NCBI GenBank assembly: GCA_947500385.1 | Contig: CANMSA010000012.1 | Coordinates: forward strand, 1 to 64,000 | Direction of reading: 5' to 3' | Length of the DNA stretch: 64,000 bases | Source of the DNA: an uncultured Flavobacteriaceae bacterium | GTDB lineage: Bacteria; Bacteroidota; Bacteroidia; Flavobacteriales; Flavobacteriaceae | In this document: positions 33,858 to 43,848 of the stretch, in pieces | How the letters are laid out: every line of letters begins with the position of its first letter | How positions within the stretch are numbered: the stretch's first letter is position 1 | Notes under the pieces: model-generated | Told to the model about the DNA's origin: nothing | The model's database searches: none | Seen by the model: the letters and a program-made list of their open reading frames with translations, nothing else | Translations under genes and position numbers: made by a program

Positions 33858-36242
33858 CTAGGTAGTCTGCGAATCTTCTTCCGGATTGGCCTCTTCCGCT
33901 ATATCTTCCTCCTCGGTCTTGTTTAGTTGATTTTCCATGATGTTCAACTTTTTAAGCTTTTCCTGCCATGTTTCCAACGACGCCTTGTGGCGGTCAATAT
34001 TCTTAATTACTTCTTTGACCAATGGGTTGTCTTCGGAAGCATTGGAAAAGAATTGTAGATTATTTTCTAATTGGCGGATTTCGCCTTTGCTGTCATTGAT
34101 CTTTTTTCGAATAAACTGGCGCTCATTCCCTATGGCCCTGCCTTGATCTTCCGATTTCGCAAGCTGCTGTATTTTGTTGCCGTACTGCAATAGTTCGGAT
34201 TCTTGTTTGTCAATCCCTATTTTTCGAAAAAGTGCCTCCAATACTTTGTTGAACTTCTGATCAATATTTTTTTGCTTAAAAGGCACCCGTCCATGGCTTT
34301 TCCATTCTGAAATAAAAACCTTTAGACTTGCGATATCTTTTTCTTTGTCACCGCTGAGTTCAAAAGCGCGAAGCTTCTCTAAACTAGTATTCTTTTTCAC
34401 CAAGTTTGCCTCTTCTTGTTTGTAGGCACTGTTCTTACGTGCATGTAAGCGGTCAAAATAATGGTTGCAGGCGCTCTTGAAATCCTTCCAGATACTGTCA
34501 GAGTACTTTCGGGGAACATGACCTATTTTTTTCCATTCGTTCTGTATCCGCTTCATTTCATTGGTCGCGGTATCCCATTCTTCGCTATCTTTTGTAGCAA
34601 TGGCTATGTCCAGCAATGCTCGCTTTTTGTCCAAGTTCTGTTGTTGTTCTTTTTTAAGGCTTTTATAGAAGGCATTTTTATGATGATTAAAACCTCTCAC
34701 TGCCTCTTTGAAAGAGGCCCAAGTAGCTTCATTGGCATGCTGCGGAACTTTTCCCGCTTTAAAAAACGTATCCCGTAAGGCAGCAATTTCCTTCATCTGT
34801 TGCTGCAATGCCTTGTGATTGTTGGAGACATTTGCTGCAATTGAAGTTATTTGGGCAATAATTTCGTTCTTGCGAAGTAGATTTTCTTCGTACCCTACTT
34901 CGAGCTCCTTTTGATGCTCTTGCCGACGCTGGTGCAGCACTTTGGTGGCATTGCTAAAACGATCCCAAACGGCATCCCTATGTTCCCTGTCTACCGGGCC
35001 AATGTCCTCTTTCCACACTTTGTGCAAAATTTGCAATTCGCGGAAAGCCTTTCCTAAGTCTTTTTCAGTGGCAAGGGCTTCGGCACGTTCGACCAGTTTC
35101 GTTTTTTCCTCAAGATTTCGTTTGAAATCAAGGTCTCTTAGCTCTCGGTTGAGATGTAGGAAGTCATAGAAAATCTCGATATGGTGATGGTAGGTTCGCC
35201 ATACATCATTATAGTTTGCACGGGGTATAGGCCCTGCATTGCGCCATCGTTCCTGAATACTTTTGAAGTTGTTATAGGTGGTATTAATGTCTTCCTCAAC
35301 ATTCATTAGCCCCTTTAACTCTTCAATGATTTCAAGGCGTTTCGCCAAATTATCCTTTAATGTATTCTCAAGGTTTTTGTAGTACTGATTGCGTTTTTCC
35401 CGATAATCGGAAAATACTTCGTTAAATTGCCTTTTGGTGACCGAATTGTATTTAAAATCGATTTCATTGCCACCACTTGCAATGAACTCCTCTTTTTTGC
35501 CGTCGAGGAATTCCTGGAACTTTAAATCAAATTCATGTTTGATTCCGTCCACGTGTTTTTTAATCGCCTGCACTTTTTCATTACGCACCAACCGTTGTAA
35601 TTCACCTACCAAATTTTCCATGGACATGGAGTGGTAGTCGAGTATGGGGATGTGGTGCCGATGCTGATTGTCTTTATCTTCCGCATCCTCGGCGTTTTCT
35701 TCCGCTATCTCGTCCAGGACCTTTTCTTCTTCTCCTGCGGGTTTTTTTGAGGTTTTTTCTTTTTTCTCCAAGGGTGCTTCCGCAACGATATCCGGGGTTG
35801 GGGTATCCGAGAGTGGATTACTATCTACCGTTTTATCGGTCGGGGAGGTTTCCCCTTCCGTCGCTGCCGATGTTTCGGGGCCCGATTCAGCCATGGGGAC
35901 GGTTTCTTTGGAAGATGCGTTCGCCGTTTCTTTCAACTGGTTAGGGGCCTTTTGCTCCTTTTTTTCAACATCGGAGTCTTTTAGGGGCAACTCCGTATCG
36001 GAAACCGGCATATCTCCCGTTACATGTTTCTCCTCATTTGTGACTTCGACAGCCCCTTCTACGTCGGCTAACTCTTGTTGGGGAATGGGCGTAGCTTCCT
36101 TGTTTTCGGTGCCCGGTTCTCCATCAGCAACAACGGTGGCTTTCTCGGAAACGTCCTCCAAAATTACCTTATCGGCGTCAGGGTTTGCTTGCCCATCCTC
36201 AGCGATTGCTTCCTCCATATCCTTTTCTTTCTCTTCTGGCAT
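33858..36242 (-). CDS. DUF349-repeat protein with acidic N-terminal region
   Basis: 794 residues. The first 200 or so are low-complexity and acidic (Glu, Asp, Thr, Pro), likely disordered. The rest is helical, with about five or six DUF349 repeats recognisable by the 'W(K/R)xxGxVPR' pattern ('RWRNAGPIPRANYNDVWRTYHHH', 'EWKKIGHVPRKYSDSIWKDFKSACNHYFDRL'). No signal or membrane segment. Function unknown; the family is regularly next to aroE and DUF368 in Flavobacteriia. The upstream gap contains a TAAATTTG box on the minus strand at 36405-36412, a possible own promoter. Confidence 0.88.
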   Translation of the reverse strand: MPEEKEKDMEEAIAEDGQANPDADKVILEDVSEKATVVADGEPGTENKEATPIPQQELADVEGAVEVTNEEKHVTGDMPVSDTELPLKDSDVEKKEQKAPNQLKETANASSKETVPMAESGPETSAATEGETSPTDKTVDSNPLSDTPTPDIVAEAPLEKKEKTSKKPAGEEEKVLDEIAEENAEDAEDKDNQHRHHIPILDYHSMSMENLVGELQRLVRNEKVQAIKKHVDGIKHEFDLKFQEFLDGKKEEFIASGGNEIDFKYNSVTKRQFNEVFSDYREKRNQYYKNLENTLKDNLAKRLEIIEELKGLMNVEEDINTTYNNFKSIQERWRNAGPIPRANYNDVWRTYHHHIEIFYDFLHLNRELRDLDFKRNLEEKTKLVERAEALATEKDLGKAFRELQILHKVWKEDIGPVDREHRDAVWDRFSNATKVLHQRRQEHQKELEVGYEENLLRKNEIIAQITSIAANVSNNHKALQQQMKEIAALRDTFFKAGKVPQHANEATWASFKEAVRGFNHHKNAFYKSLKKEQQQNLDKKRALLDIAIATKDSEEWDTATNEMKRIQNEWKKIGHVPRKYSDSIWKDFKSACNHYFDRLHARKNSAYKQEEANLVKKNTSLEKLRAFELSGDKEKDIASLKVFISEWKSHGRVPFKQKNIDQKFNKVLEALFRKIGIDKQESELLQYGNKIQQLAKSEDQGRAIGNERQFIRKKINDSKGEIRQLENNLQFFSNASEDNPLVKEVIKNIDRHKASLETWQEKLKKLNIMENQLNKTEEEDIAEEANPEEDSQTT

Positions 36243-36476
36243 GATACTAGTTTTTCATTTACCCAAAACCTACCCTAAGATAGTGACAACCCAGTGAATG
36301 ACAAAGTCATTGTAAAAGTCTTTTCTATACAAGGGTTTTGGGAAAACACCGTATAAGGTCGTTGATACCTTGTGCCTCACTGCTTTGCGGTTCTAGAGAG
36401 TATGCAAATTTAAGGAAGAAAATAAGAGGTGACTTTGGCTATGTTTTTGCCTTGACGCTTTTAAAAGGGATGCGTT

Positions 36477-37235
36477 TTAGCCTTCGCTATTCCATATTTC
36501 CCACGCTTTTTCGGCTTGTAGTTCCAACATCCTAAGTCCGTTGCAAATAGCGGCTCCGCGCAACGCTCCTTCGGCCAAAAAAGAGGTTTTTTTAGGGTTG
36601 TAGATCAAATCGAATAATAAATGATCCCTATTCAGGTGTTGGTAAGGAATGTCGGGTTTTTCCAAAATGGCGGGGTGTGTGCCCAAGGGAGTGCAATTTA
36701 CCAAAACCGTATGCGCTATAAGGGTTTCTTCGGTTAATTCATGATATCCCAGTTCACCGGTATTTGGGTTTCGCGATACTTTTATATTTTCAATTCCCAA
36801 TTCGTTCAACGCAAAAGCCACCGCTTTTGAAGCACCTCCGGTGCCTAGAATGAGGGCTTTTGAATGGTGTTTTTTTAGAAATGGCAACAAGGAGTTTTGA
36901 AACCCGAATGCATCGGTATTATAGCCGATGAGCCCCTCTTGCACTACCTTGATCGTATTTACGGCACCTATTTTTGCCGCCTTTTCATCTATTTTCGAAA
37001 GATAGGGGAGGATGGACTCCTTATAGGGTATCGTTACATTCAATCCTTTGATTGTTGTGGTGTTCCCGACAATACTTTCAAATTCTTCGATCGATTCTAA
37101 ATCGAAGTTTTCATAAGAATGGTCATGTAGTGCCATTTCTTTAAACTTTTCGGTAAAATATCCTTTTGAAAAAGAATACCCGATTTGTCGCCCTACCAAC
37201 CCGTACCTATATGCTTTTCTTTCTATTTTTTCCAT
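36477..37235 (-). CDS. aroE: Shikimate dehydrogenase
   Basis: 252-residue NADPH-dependent enzyme reducing 3-dehydroshikimate in aromatic amino acid synthesis. Shikimate-binding 'GYSFSKGYF', catalytic Lys in 'NVTIPYKESI', 'NTDAFGFQ', and nucleotide-binding 'LGTGGASKAVAFAL' are visible. The start is the ATG at 37235; the in-frame TTG at 37250 is less likely. It overlaps the DUF368 gene upstream by 29 nt, so it is translationally coupled to it. Confidence 0.93.
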   Translation of the reverse strand: MEKIERKAYRYGLVGRQIGYSFSKGYFTEKFKEMALHDHSYENFDLESIEEFESIVGNTTTIKGLNVTIPYKESILPYLSKIDEKAAKIGAVNTIKVVQEGLIGYNTDAFGFQNSLLPFLKKHHSKALILGTGGASKAVAFALNELGIENIKVSRNPNTGELGYHELTEETLIAHTVLVNCTPLGTHPAILEKPDIPYQHLNRDHLLFDLIYNPKKTSFLAEGALRGAAICNGLRMLELQAEKAWEIWNSEG

Positions 37236-38226
37236 ACCAATCCAATCCAAATAAAATACTGATTCCCGTTAAAACAAAAAACAGCGCCCACCAGGTTTCG
37301 CCGGTTGCAAAATCGGGAAAATAACGCTCATAATTGGCAATGATTTCCTTTCCATTGGAATCGAATATCAAGTTGCCCATGGCATCTGTTTTGAAAATTG
37401 TTTTTTTCCATGGCCAAACGACCCCTAAAGAACCTGTAATAAAGCCTAAAATAGTGGCTGTGGTGATGTGTTTGTAATGTTTTAGGACGTAGGTGAGTAC
37501 ATGGGAAAGGGTGACCAAGCCGGTAGCAGATCCCGCCGTGAAAACCGCTAATATTTTTAAGGTATTCAGCCGGGGGCCGTTTTCAACAAAACTAAAATCT
37601 CCTTTGACTATTTCTGCAAAAGTGTCATAGAGTGCATTTACAGAGTCGACCAATAATAGAACATAGTTGCCCAATAGAATTAAAATAAAGGAGCCTGAAA
37701 GTCCGGGCAGTGTCATACCCGAAACGCTGATCATACCACACAGAAAAATAAACAAAAGGTTGTCATTTTCTCTAGCCGGACTTAAAAAACTTATTGAAAT
37801 TCCTATGAGAAGACCAACAACCCCGGCAGGCACCGTGCTTTTGTTCCAATGCCCGAAATCTTTCCCGATATAAAAAATGGAACCTAGGATCATTCCGAAA
37901 AAGGCGGCCCAAACAAACAATTCTTTTTGCACCAGAAAATAGTCCAGCACTTTTGAGACGCTGAAATAACTTACCAACATCCCGAATATCAGTAGTGCCA
38001 GAAACGAACCATTGACATAGCGATAAAAGCTCTTAAACCGTCCGTTGAACAACAACTTGAAAGCCTTAAGGTTTAATTTTTGCAAAGAATAAATAAACTC
38101 CTCGTAAAAACCACCGACAAATGCCACAATGCCGCCTGAAACACCGGGTACTTTGTTGGCCGCTCCCATACAAAGCCCTTTAATAAAAAGGAAAAATTTA
38201 TCCGAAGTTGACCGTGTTTCTTGCAT
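37207..38226 (-). CDS. DUF368 membrane protein (PopT-like undecaprenyl-phosphate translocase), copy B
   Basis: 339-residue integral membrane protein with about nine to ten helices. Family motifs: 'GLCMGAANKVPGVSGGIVAFVGGFYEEFI' near the N-terminus and 'GMTLPGLSGSFILILLGNY' in the middle, both Gly/Pro-rich re-entrant-like segments. DUF368 proteins (PopT) have been shown in other bacteria to recycle undecaprenyl phosphate across the inner membrane. It starts 11 nt after the end of its paralog, copy A, so there are two in one operon. It carries an insertion of about 25 residues before its C-terminus, relative to copy A. Confidence 0.88.
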   Translation of the reverse strand: MQETRSTSDKFFLFIKGLCMGAANKVPGVSGGIVAFVGGFYEEFIYSLQKLNLKAFKLLFNGRFKSFYRYVNGSFLALLIFGMLVSYFSVSKVLDYFLVQKELFVWAAFFGMILGSIFYIGKDFGHWNKSTVPAGVVGLLIGISISFLSPARENDNLLFIFLCGMISVSGMTLPGLSGSFILILLGNYVLLLVDSVNALYDTFAEIVKGDFSFVENGPRLNTLKILAVFTAGSATGLVTLSHVLTYVLKHYKHITTATILGFITGSLGVVWPWKKTIFKTDAMGNLIFDSNGKEIIANYERYFPDFATGETWWALFFVLTGISILFGLDWYGKNRKKSI

Positions 38227-38237
38227 GTAGACTGCGC

Positions 38238-39152
38238 TTACTTTTTGGAGGCTACTTTCTCAAGCATAAAAATAAGGGAAAAACCTAGGATGGCCGCAAC
38301 GATGGCAAGGAGTAGTTGCGGTTCCCCCTCAAAAGAAAAAGGAGAAATATTCTCGTCAATTACAAGCGTCTTTTTCCCAATGACGCGCGTTTCCAAAATA
38401 TTTTTCCATGGCCATATTTTGTTCAAAGAACCTAAAATAAACCCGGTAAGCACTGCTAGGGTGGTATTTTTATGGTTGTCGAACATCCATTTAAGCAATT
38501 TGGCAAAGCTCAGCAAACCAAACAACGCGCCAAGGGCCACTGTAATGAGTATCTTAAAATCTCGTTCATCCACCGCGTCCAATACCGTTTTGTAAGAGCC
38601 TAACAACACAAGGATGAAAGATCCCGAAATACCTGGTAAAATCATAGCGCAAATGGCCAAGGCCCCCGAAAAGAACAGAAAGGGCAAACTATCTGAATTT
38701 GCCGAAGGGGGCAAGGTGGTAATATAATAGGCAACCACGGCACCGACCAGTAACAAAAGAACGTTGACAAAGCGCCATTTTTTGATTGCCTTTCCCACAA
38801 AAACAACACTGGCAAGGACTAGACCAAAGAAGAAAGACCACAAAGGAATCGGCTGGTTTTCAAGTAGCCAGCTGATTATTTTGGATAGTGAGAAGATGCT
38901 CAATGCCATTCCTAAGACCAATGCCAACAAAAAATTACCGTTTAACGCAGTCCAAAATGCCTTAAATCCCTGCTCACGTAAGATTTGGAGGCTTTTTAGA
39001 TTTACATTATTGATAGATGTGATGAGTTCTTCATAAATGCCCGCAACGAATGCAATGGTGCCTCCTGAGACCCCAGGTACCAGTTCGGCTATTCCCATAG
39101 CCATTCCTTTTAATGTGACAAATAGATACTGAAACGTACTTCGCGACTTCAT
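38238..39152 (-). CDS. DUF368 membrane protein (PopT-like undecaprenyl-phosphate translocase), copy A
   Basis: 304 residues with the same motifs as copy B: 'MAMGIAELVPGVSGGTIAFVAGIYEELI' and 'AMILPGISGSFILVLLGSYK'. It is the shorter paralog and lies upstream in the operon. By family it should flip undecaprenyl phosphate from the periplasmic to the cytoplasmic face, serving peptidoglycan and O-antigen synthesis. Whether both copies share substrate or form a heteromer is open. Confidence 0.88.
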   Translation of the reverse strand: MKSRSTFQYLFVTLKGMAMGIAELVPGVSGGTIAFVAGIYEELITSINNVNLKSLQILREQGFKAFWTALNGNFLLALVLGMALSIFSLSKIISWLLENQPIPLWSFFFGLVLASVVFVGKAIKKWRFVNVLLLLVGAVVAYYITTLPPSANSDSLPFLFFSGALAICAMILPGISGSFILVLLGSYKTVLDAVDERDFKILITVALGALFGLLSFAKLLKWMFDNHKNTTLAVLTGFILGSLNKIWPWKNILETRVIGKKTLVIDENISPFSFEGEPQLLLAIVAAILGFSLIFMLEKVASKK

Positions 39153-39276
39153 ATGTGTTGTTTGCTTTGGACTTTGGGGGACAAATAAAGGAACAATATT
39201 TTACAAAAAGGGTATAGTACCCCTATTTTGCCGGGTATAGCATGTTTTAGGTTTGCAAATCTGAAACCGGGCGGTC

Positions 39277-40677
39277 TTATCTAGAAGTTTTTTTAGAGGC
39301 AGAAACCAATTCCAGCACCCAGCGCTCGCTACAAAACTGCGGATAGGTGGCATTGAAATCGGCGAGTTTGTCAAAATCTTCCTTTAAGGCTTTCATTAGC
39401 ATGATCCGGGCGTTGATCTTGTCCCCGTTCAAAAGGTATACGCCCGCTTTCCGATACGAAATATCGGCACTTTCGGGATAGAATTCGTGCCCTTGCGTGA
39501 GTATTTGTAGTGCAGCCTCCAGATTGTTATCCAACACGGCCACTTCCGACCAACTCAGCCATGTATCCAACTCATAGTTGCCCATGTCTATGGAATGCTT
39601 ATAGGAAAAATCAGCATTGTCATAGTCTTTTAATGCGGTGTGTATTTTTCCACACTTTTTCCAGTACCGTGGATTGTCACCATCGATATTTAAAGCTTTG
39701 TTAATATAGTACAGCGCCTTTTTATAATCTTCCTTTTTATAATAGAACTCGGTAATCACTAGCCAGCCCTTATCCAATAACGGATCTTCATGCACCGTCT
39801 TGTAATAGTGGTATTTGGCCATCTCGTCATTTCCCAGCTTTTCATAGCATCTTCCTATACGCAGATAAGCATGGGAGGTAGGGTCTTCCAGTTTTAAGGT
39901 CGTCTCATAATTTTCGATCGCCTTTTCAAAGCGCCCCATTTTTTCAAGTACTTTTCCCTTTTCGAAATAGGCCCCAATGAAAGTGTCATCGGATATAATC
40001 GCGAAATCGTAGGAAGCCAAGGCTTCGGGGTACATTTTTTTTGTAAAGTATTGCTTGCCGAGTTGGTGCCAGGCCACTTCGCAATAGGGGTGCCGTTCCA
40101 AATATTCGTTTAGATAGCGAATAGCACCATCAAAATCTTCCAAGAATTCGAAACAGTAAATTACATTGTAGAGCGATGAGTAGTCTTGTTCATCAAAGGA
40201 TACGCACTTCATAAAACTCTCTTTGGCCAATTTAAAGTCGTCCATAAAAAGATACTCCATTCCCAGAAGCGAGTGAATATCGAAGCTATCTTCTGTTAGT
40301 TGCAGTGCTTCTTGTAGCAATGCTACCGCCGCCTCATGATTGTCTTTCTTTGAATAGATATTGGCGCGTTGTATATAAATTTCCTCGTTGTTGCTGTCTA
40401 GCAATTGTAGCTCGTCGAGCATTCGCTCGGCAACTTCCAAGTTGTTTTCGAATACCAATACCTCTACATCCAATAACTTCAATTCAATCGACGCAGGATG
40501 TTGTCGCAGTCCTATTTTGATCGCCTTTTTGGCCAATGCAATTTTGCCGTGATTGAGGTAATGATGTATAATTTCCTCAAAATCCTCAGCATCAAAGAAA
40601 TAGATGTCATCGGTCTTGAGCATGGACTCGAACTTGGTAATTGACTGGCTTGGTCTTTCCTCAGATTCTAATGCCAT
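39277..40677 (-). CDS. Tetratricopeptide-repeat protein
   Basis: 466-residue soluble protein made of about eleven TPR-type helical pairs from residue 20 to 440 ('AWHQLGKQYFTKKMYPEALASYDFAI', 'AYLRIGRCYEKLGNDEMAKYHYYK'). No signal or membrane segment. It starts the DUF368-aroE part of the block and follows the aminotransferase gene with a 97-nt gap. TPR repeats bind partner proteins; the partner is unknown. Confidence 0.88.
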   Translation of the reverse strand: MALESEERPSQSITKFESMLKTDDIYFFDAEDFEEIIHHYLNHGKIALAKKAIKIGLRQHPASIELKLLDVEVLVFENNLEVAERMLDELQLLDSNNEEIYIQRANIYSKKDNHEAAVALLQEALQLTEDSFDIHSLLGMEYLFMDDFKLAKESFMKCVSFDEQDYSSLYNVIYCFEFLEDFDGAIRYLNEYLERHPYCEVAWHQLGKQYFTKKMYPEALASYDFAIISDDTFIGAYFEKGKVLEKMGRFEKAIENYETTLKLEDPTSHAYLRIGRCYEKLGNDEMAKYHYYKTVHEDPLLDKGWLVITEFYYKKEDYKKALYYINKALNIDGDNPRYWKKCGKIHTALKDYDNADFSYKHSIDMGNYELDTWLSWSEVAVLDNNLEAALQILTQGHEFYPESADISYRKAGVYLLNGDKINARIMLMKALKEDFDKLADFNATYPQFCSERWVLELVSASKKTSR

Positions 40678-40774
40678 AGGAACTTTTTGGTTTAACTATT
40701 GAATTAAAAATAGTCTTTTGATCTTATCCCTAATCGCTGATTTGGGCTATATTATTAACAAATTAGTTAACAGT

Positions 40775-41956
40775 TTAGTATTGAAATTCCGTTAAAACTT
40801 CCAGTAGTAATCTGCATCCCTGTCTTATTTCTTCTCTGCTGATTGTTAAGGGTGGGGATATCCTAACTGCCTTAGGTTCAAAGAGTAGCCAAAAGAGTAT
40901 TAGCCCACGTTCGGCACATTTCAAGACAACATGATTTGCCATTTCCGGGGACTTTAGAATCAGGGCGAGCATGAGGCCCTTCCCACGTATTTCAGAAATA
41001 TGGTCGTGCCGTAAAAGCGAGCGAAACAGTTTTTCCTTCTCCAATGTGTCGGGAATCAAGCTGGTTTCCGTCAATTCTTTTAGGGTAGCCAGACTCGCCG
41101 CTGCAATTACCGGGTTGCCGCCAAAAGTGGTAATATGACCAAGGGTCGGGTTGTTCTGAAAACTGGCCATGAATGTTTTGGATGCTACAAATGCTCCCAC
41201 AGGGACCCCGCTTGCCATTCCTTTTCCCAACACCAAGATATCGGGAACACAGGCGTACTGTTCAAAGGCGAACAAGGTGCCTGTTCTACCAAAACCCGGC
41301 TGTATTTCGTCTAGAATCAACAGTGCCCCTACTTCTGTACAACGTGCCCGAACTTTTTTCAGATAATCGTTTTGGGGGGTAATGAAACCCGCCCCCCCTT
41401 GAATGGTTTCTAACAATACCGCCGCTGTTTTTTCAGTAATGCTTTTCAGTTCTTCTTCCCTATTAAAATGGATGAAACGAACATCGGGTATTAAGGGGCG
41501 AAAAGCGCTTTTTCGGGCCTCAAATCCGGTTACGCTTAGGCTACCCATGGTATTTCCGTGGTAGGCCCTATGCGCTGAAATTATTTGTGAACGGCCTGTT
41601 ACCCGTCTTGCCAGCTTTAAGGCACCTTCGATGGCTTCGGTGCCTGAGTTTACCAAATAAGTGGTTTCCAAAGAGGGCGGTAACAAAGACGCCAGCAGTT
41701 TTGTGTATTCTACGGCGGGAGTCTGTATATACTCCCCATAAACCATTACATGCATGTATTTGGCGGACTGCTGCTGGATCGCCGCTACTACCCTCGGATG
41801 ACAATGCCCTAAACTACAGGCAGAGACGCCTGCCACAAAATCTAAATGCGCCTTGCCGTCCGTATCATAGATATAGCTCCCCGAAGCCCTTGCGACCTGC
41901 ATGGCCAACGGATGGGGGGTGGTTTGCGCCTGATATGTGTAGAAGTCTTTTTTCAT
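40775..41956 (-). CDS. Class III aspartate aminotransferase-family protein
   Basis: 393-residue PLP aminotransferase. Seen: 'LDFVAGVSACSLGHCHPRVV', 'LVNSGTEAIEGALKLARRVTGR', 'YHGNTMGSLSVTG', 'LILDEIQPGFGRTG' and the PLP Lys in 'LVLGKGMASGVPVG'. Relatives include ornithine and acetylornithine aminotransferases. A RocD is already present in the window, so this one probably has a different substrate. Conserved place between OstA-like and TPR genes. Confidence 0.88.
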   Translation of the reverse strand: MKKDFYTYQAQTTPHPLAMQVARASGSYIYDTDGKAHLDFVAGVSACSLGHCHPRVVAAIQQQSAKYMHVMVYGEYIQTPAVEYTKLLASLLPPSLETTYLVNSGTEAIEGALKLARRVTGRSQIISAHRAYHGNTMGSLSVTGFEARKSAFRPLIPDVRFIHFNREEELKSITEKTAAVLLETIQGGAGFITPQNDYLKKVRARCTEVGALLILDEIQPGFGRTGTLFAFEQYACVPDILVLGKGMASGVPVGAFVASKTFMASFQNNPTLGHITTFGGNPVIAAASLATLKELTETSLIPDTLEKEKLFRSLLRHDHISEIRGKGLMLALILKSPEMANHVVLKCAERGLILFWLLFEPKAVRISPPLTISREEIRQGCRLLLEVLTEFQY

Positions 41957-41968
41957 AAAGACAGGGAC

Positions 41969-43744
41969 CTAGTCCTCGTTTGACTTGGATGCCTTTAAAT
42001 TACCTTTAGAGGACACTGTTTTCGAGGGTTTTAACTTGGAGATTGTCTTTTTTCTTTTGGGGCCGGAGTCCGTCTTCGGTTCCGAAGGTTCTATGTTATT
42101 TACGGGATCCGCTTCGTTCAACAAACGGTCTTCTTCTTCGGCATCAGTATCAATGGGATTGTTGATTCCCTTAATGATTACAAGCTCTATAGTGTTATCA
42201 TCCTCATCGAAAATCTCATCCTTGTTCCGAATTCGCTCCTCTCCGCGCCAAACGAACCCCTTAAGCTTCGGGTTTTTCTCCGGGAGCATATCTTGGGGCG
42301 ATATTTCCCCATCGGGATTTGTAAAAAACGTTAGATCTTCAACATCGTTATTGGCCATGATCATGTTGATCTTGCTGCATATTGTTTTATTGACCCCGAT
42401 CAATTCATCATCGTCATCGTACATGTAGTAAATAACCTCCGTGTTCTTAATAAGGTCTATGTACTTGAGTTCGTTATCTATGAATTTTCCAAACAGGTCT
42501 TTTCCCTTTGCTTGGTTAAAACCCACTTTGCCGATGGTATCCTGGGATATAATAAAGGCATTATCCAGCACCTTTAGGGAGTCTAACTTTTCCGTTTTTA
42601 GATTGCTGAGTAAGTGTATACTGTCTCCGGTCATCTGGTTCTCCCCATTCCATAAAATCGGGGCGCGGATCAATTGGGTAATGCCAGTTTGCTGTTCTGA
42701 ATGTATAGAATCGCATTTCCCACTAAGGTCGGTTTTGTAGAACTTTGCATTGCGAAACGCGCGCAGTATTCTGTAATCCGGTACCCCGGTAATCATCAGG
42801 GTATCGCCGTGTATGTAGAGCGAGTCTTGCTCTACTAGGTTGATGGCCACAGCCCTTTTAGTGGCAAAAACGGAGTCTTTCGCTTTAAAGACCTCGGCAT
42901 AATGGGCTCTAATGATTCCCTTATTAATGGTGTCGGTGACCGTAATATTATTCGTAGCGGAGGCAAACTCCGTAGCCTTGTCAAAATAAACACTATCTCC
43001 TTCGATAATACGATTGTTGTAATCGATACGCGTGTTTTTGATACCATACCCACTTTCGATTTTCGTGTCGTAAAAACCACGCTCGCAATACATCTTATAC
43101 GTCTTTCCCGTAATCGTAGAGGGGCCGTACATATAGGCGTTCTTTGAGCTGGTATAATAATCGAGTTGTTCCGAATCAAGCGTGTATTCCGGGTTTTGAA
43201 TATGAACACTATCTAGGAATTGGTATTTTTCAATTTCCATAAAATACCTTCCTATTTCACTGGTAAGGGTATTTGCAGAATCGATAATAGTACCAAAATC
43301 CTGGTAATAAGCCTCTTGTTTTTCCCGATCGAATCGTAAGGTGTCGGTGGTGAGGGTCATTTCGGTGCCTTCTTCCGTTTTGTTTTTTAAGAGGACATTT
43401 TCATAGGCTTTCGCCAATTGAATTTCCCCGTCATAATCGATTTTTCCACTTGTCAACAATACCGAATCCCCTTGCTTCATTCGAACATTTCCAATGGCCC
43501 GTAGGCGATTCTCCTTGTTGTAGTGGATGGCGATATCGCACCACATATCGGCCCCTTTGTGTTCGAACTGAACTTGTTTTTCATCTTTACTGAAAATCAA
43601 GGCACCGGGAAATTTATCTTCGTCTTTTGTAAAATTACCACCGTGAACCACTCTTATTTTTGTGGTATCGATTTCTGTTGATTCTTGGGAGAAACCTGTA
43701 TGGTAAACAAATAGGAAAAGCAGGAAGTAATATACTTTGTTCAA
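41969..43744 (-). CDS. OstA/LptA-like exported protein, TTG start
   Basis: 591 residues. Signal peptide of the type MNKVYYFLLFLFVYHTGFSQ, then repeated OstA (LptA-type) beta-jellyroll units ('YNKENRLRAIGNVRMKQGDSVLLTSGKIDYDG', 'DSVYFDKATEFASATNNITVTDT'). The C-terminal 80 residues are charged and Lys-rich. The family carries lipopolysaccharide between membranes. The start is set at TTG 43744 because the TTG at 43762 lies inside a -7 box. It lies 12 nt before the aminotransferase, so they share a transcript. It could act with an unseen LptD. Confidence 0.85.
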   Translation of the reverse strand: MNKVYYFLLFLFVYHTGFSQESTEIDTTKIRVVHGGNFTKDEDKFPGALIFSKDEKQVQFEHKGADMWCDIAIHYNKENRLRAIGNVRMKQGDSVLLTSGKIDYDGEIQLAKAYENVLLKNKTEEGTEMTLTTDTLRFDREKQEAYYQDFGTIIDSANTLTSEIGRYFMEIEKYQFLDSVHIQNPEYTLDSEQLDYYTSSKNAYMYGPSTITGKTYKMYCERGFYDTKIESGYGIKNTRIDYNNRIIEGDSVYFDKATEFASATNNITVTDTINKGIIRAHYAEVFKAKDSVFATKRAVAINLVEQDSLYIHGDTLMITGVPDYRILRAFRNAKFYKTDLSGKCDSIHSEQQTGITQLIRAPILWNGENQMTGDSIHLLSNLKTEKLDSLKVLDNAFIISQDTIGKVGFNQAKGKDLFGKFIDNELKYIDLIKNTEVIYYMYDDDDELIGVNKTICSKINMIMANNDVEDLTFFTNPDGEISPQDMLPEKNPKLKGFVWRGEERIRNKDEIFDEDDNTIELVIIKGINNPIDTDAEEEDRLLNEADPVNNIEPSEPKTDSGPKRKKTISKLKPSKTVSSKGNLKASKSNED

Positions 43745-43759
43745 GCTTAGAATTTTTCC

Positions 43760-43767
43760 CAAAAATA
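43760..43767 (-). promoter_or_regulatory. -7 box of the ostA operon
   Basis: The minus strand reads TATTTTTG, ending 15 nt before the TTG start at 43744. It overlaps an earlier in-frame TTG (43760-43762), which therefore cannot be the start if this box is used. Confidence 0.5.
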
Positions 43768-43848
43768 GGATATTTTAAGGCTTTAGTTGTCGGTTTGGGA
43801 TAGTTTTAGGACTCACTAGGCCGCTATAGGGTCTGGATAAGCGTACCG

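Noticed and set aside
35668-36297. 209-codon Ser/Phe-rich plus-strand frame
   Set aside because: Antisense shadow of the acidic low-complexity part of the DUF349 protein.
41985-42428. 147-codon plus-strand frame opposite the OstA-like gene
   Set aside because: Antisense to the charged C-terminus of a supported gene; Ser-rich mirror composition.
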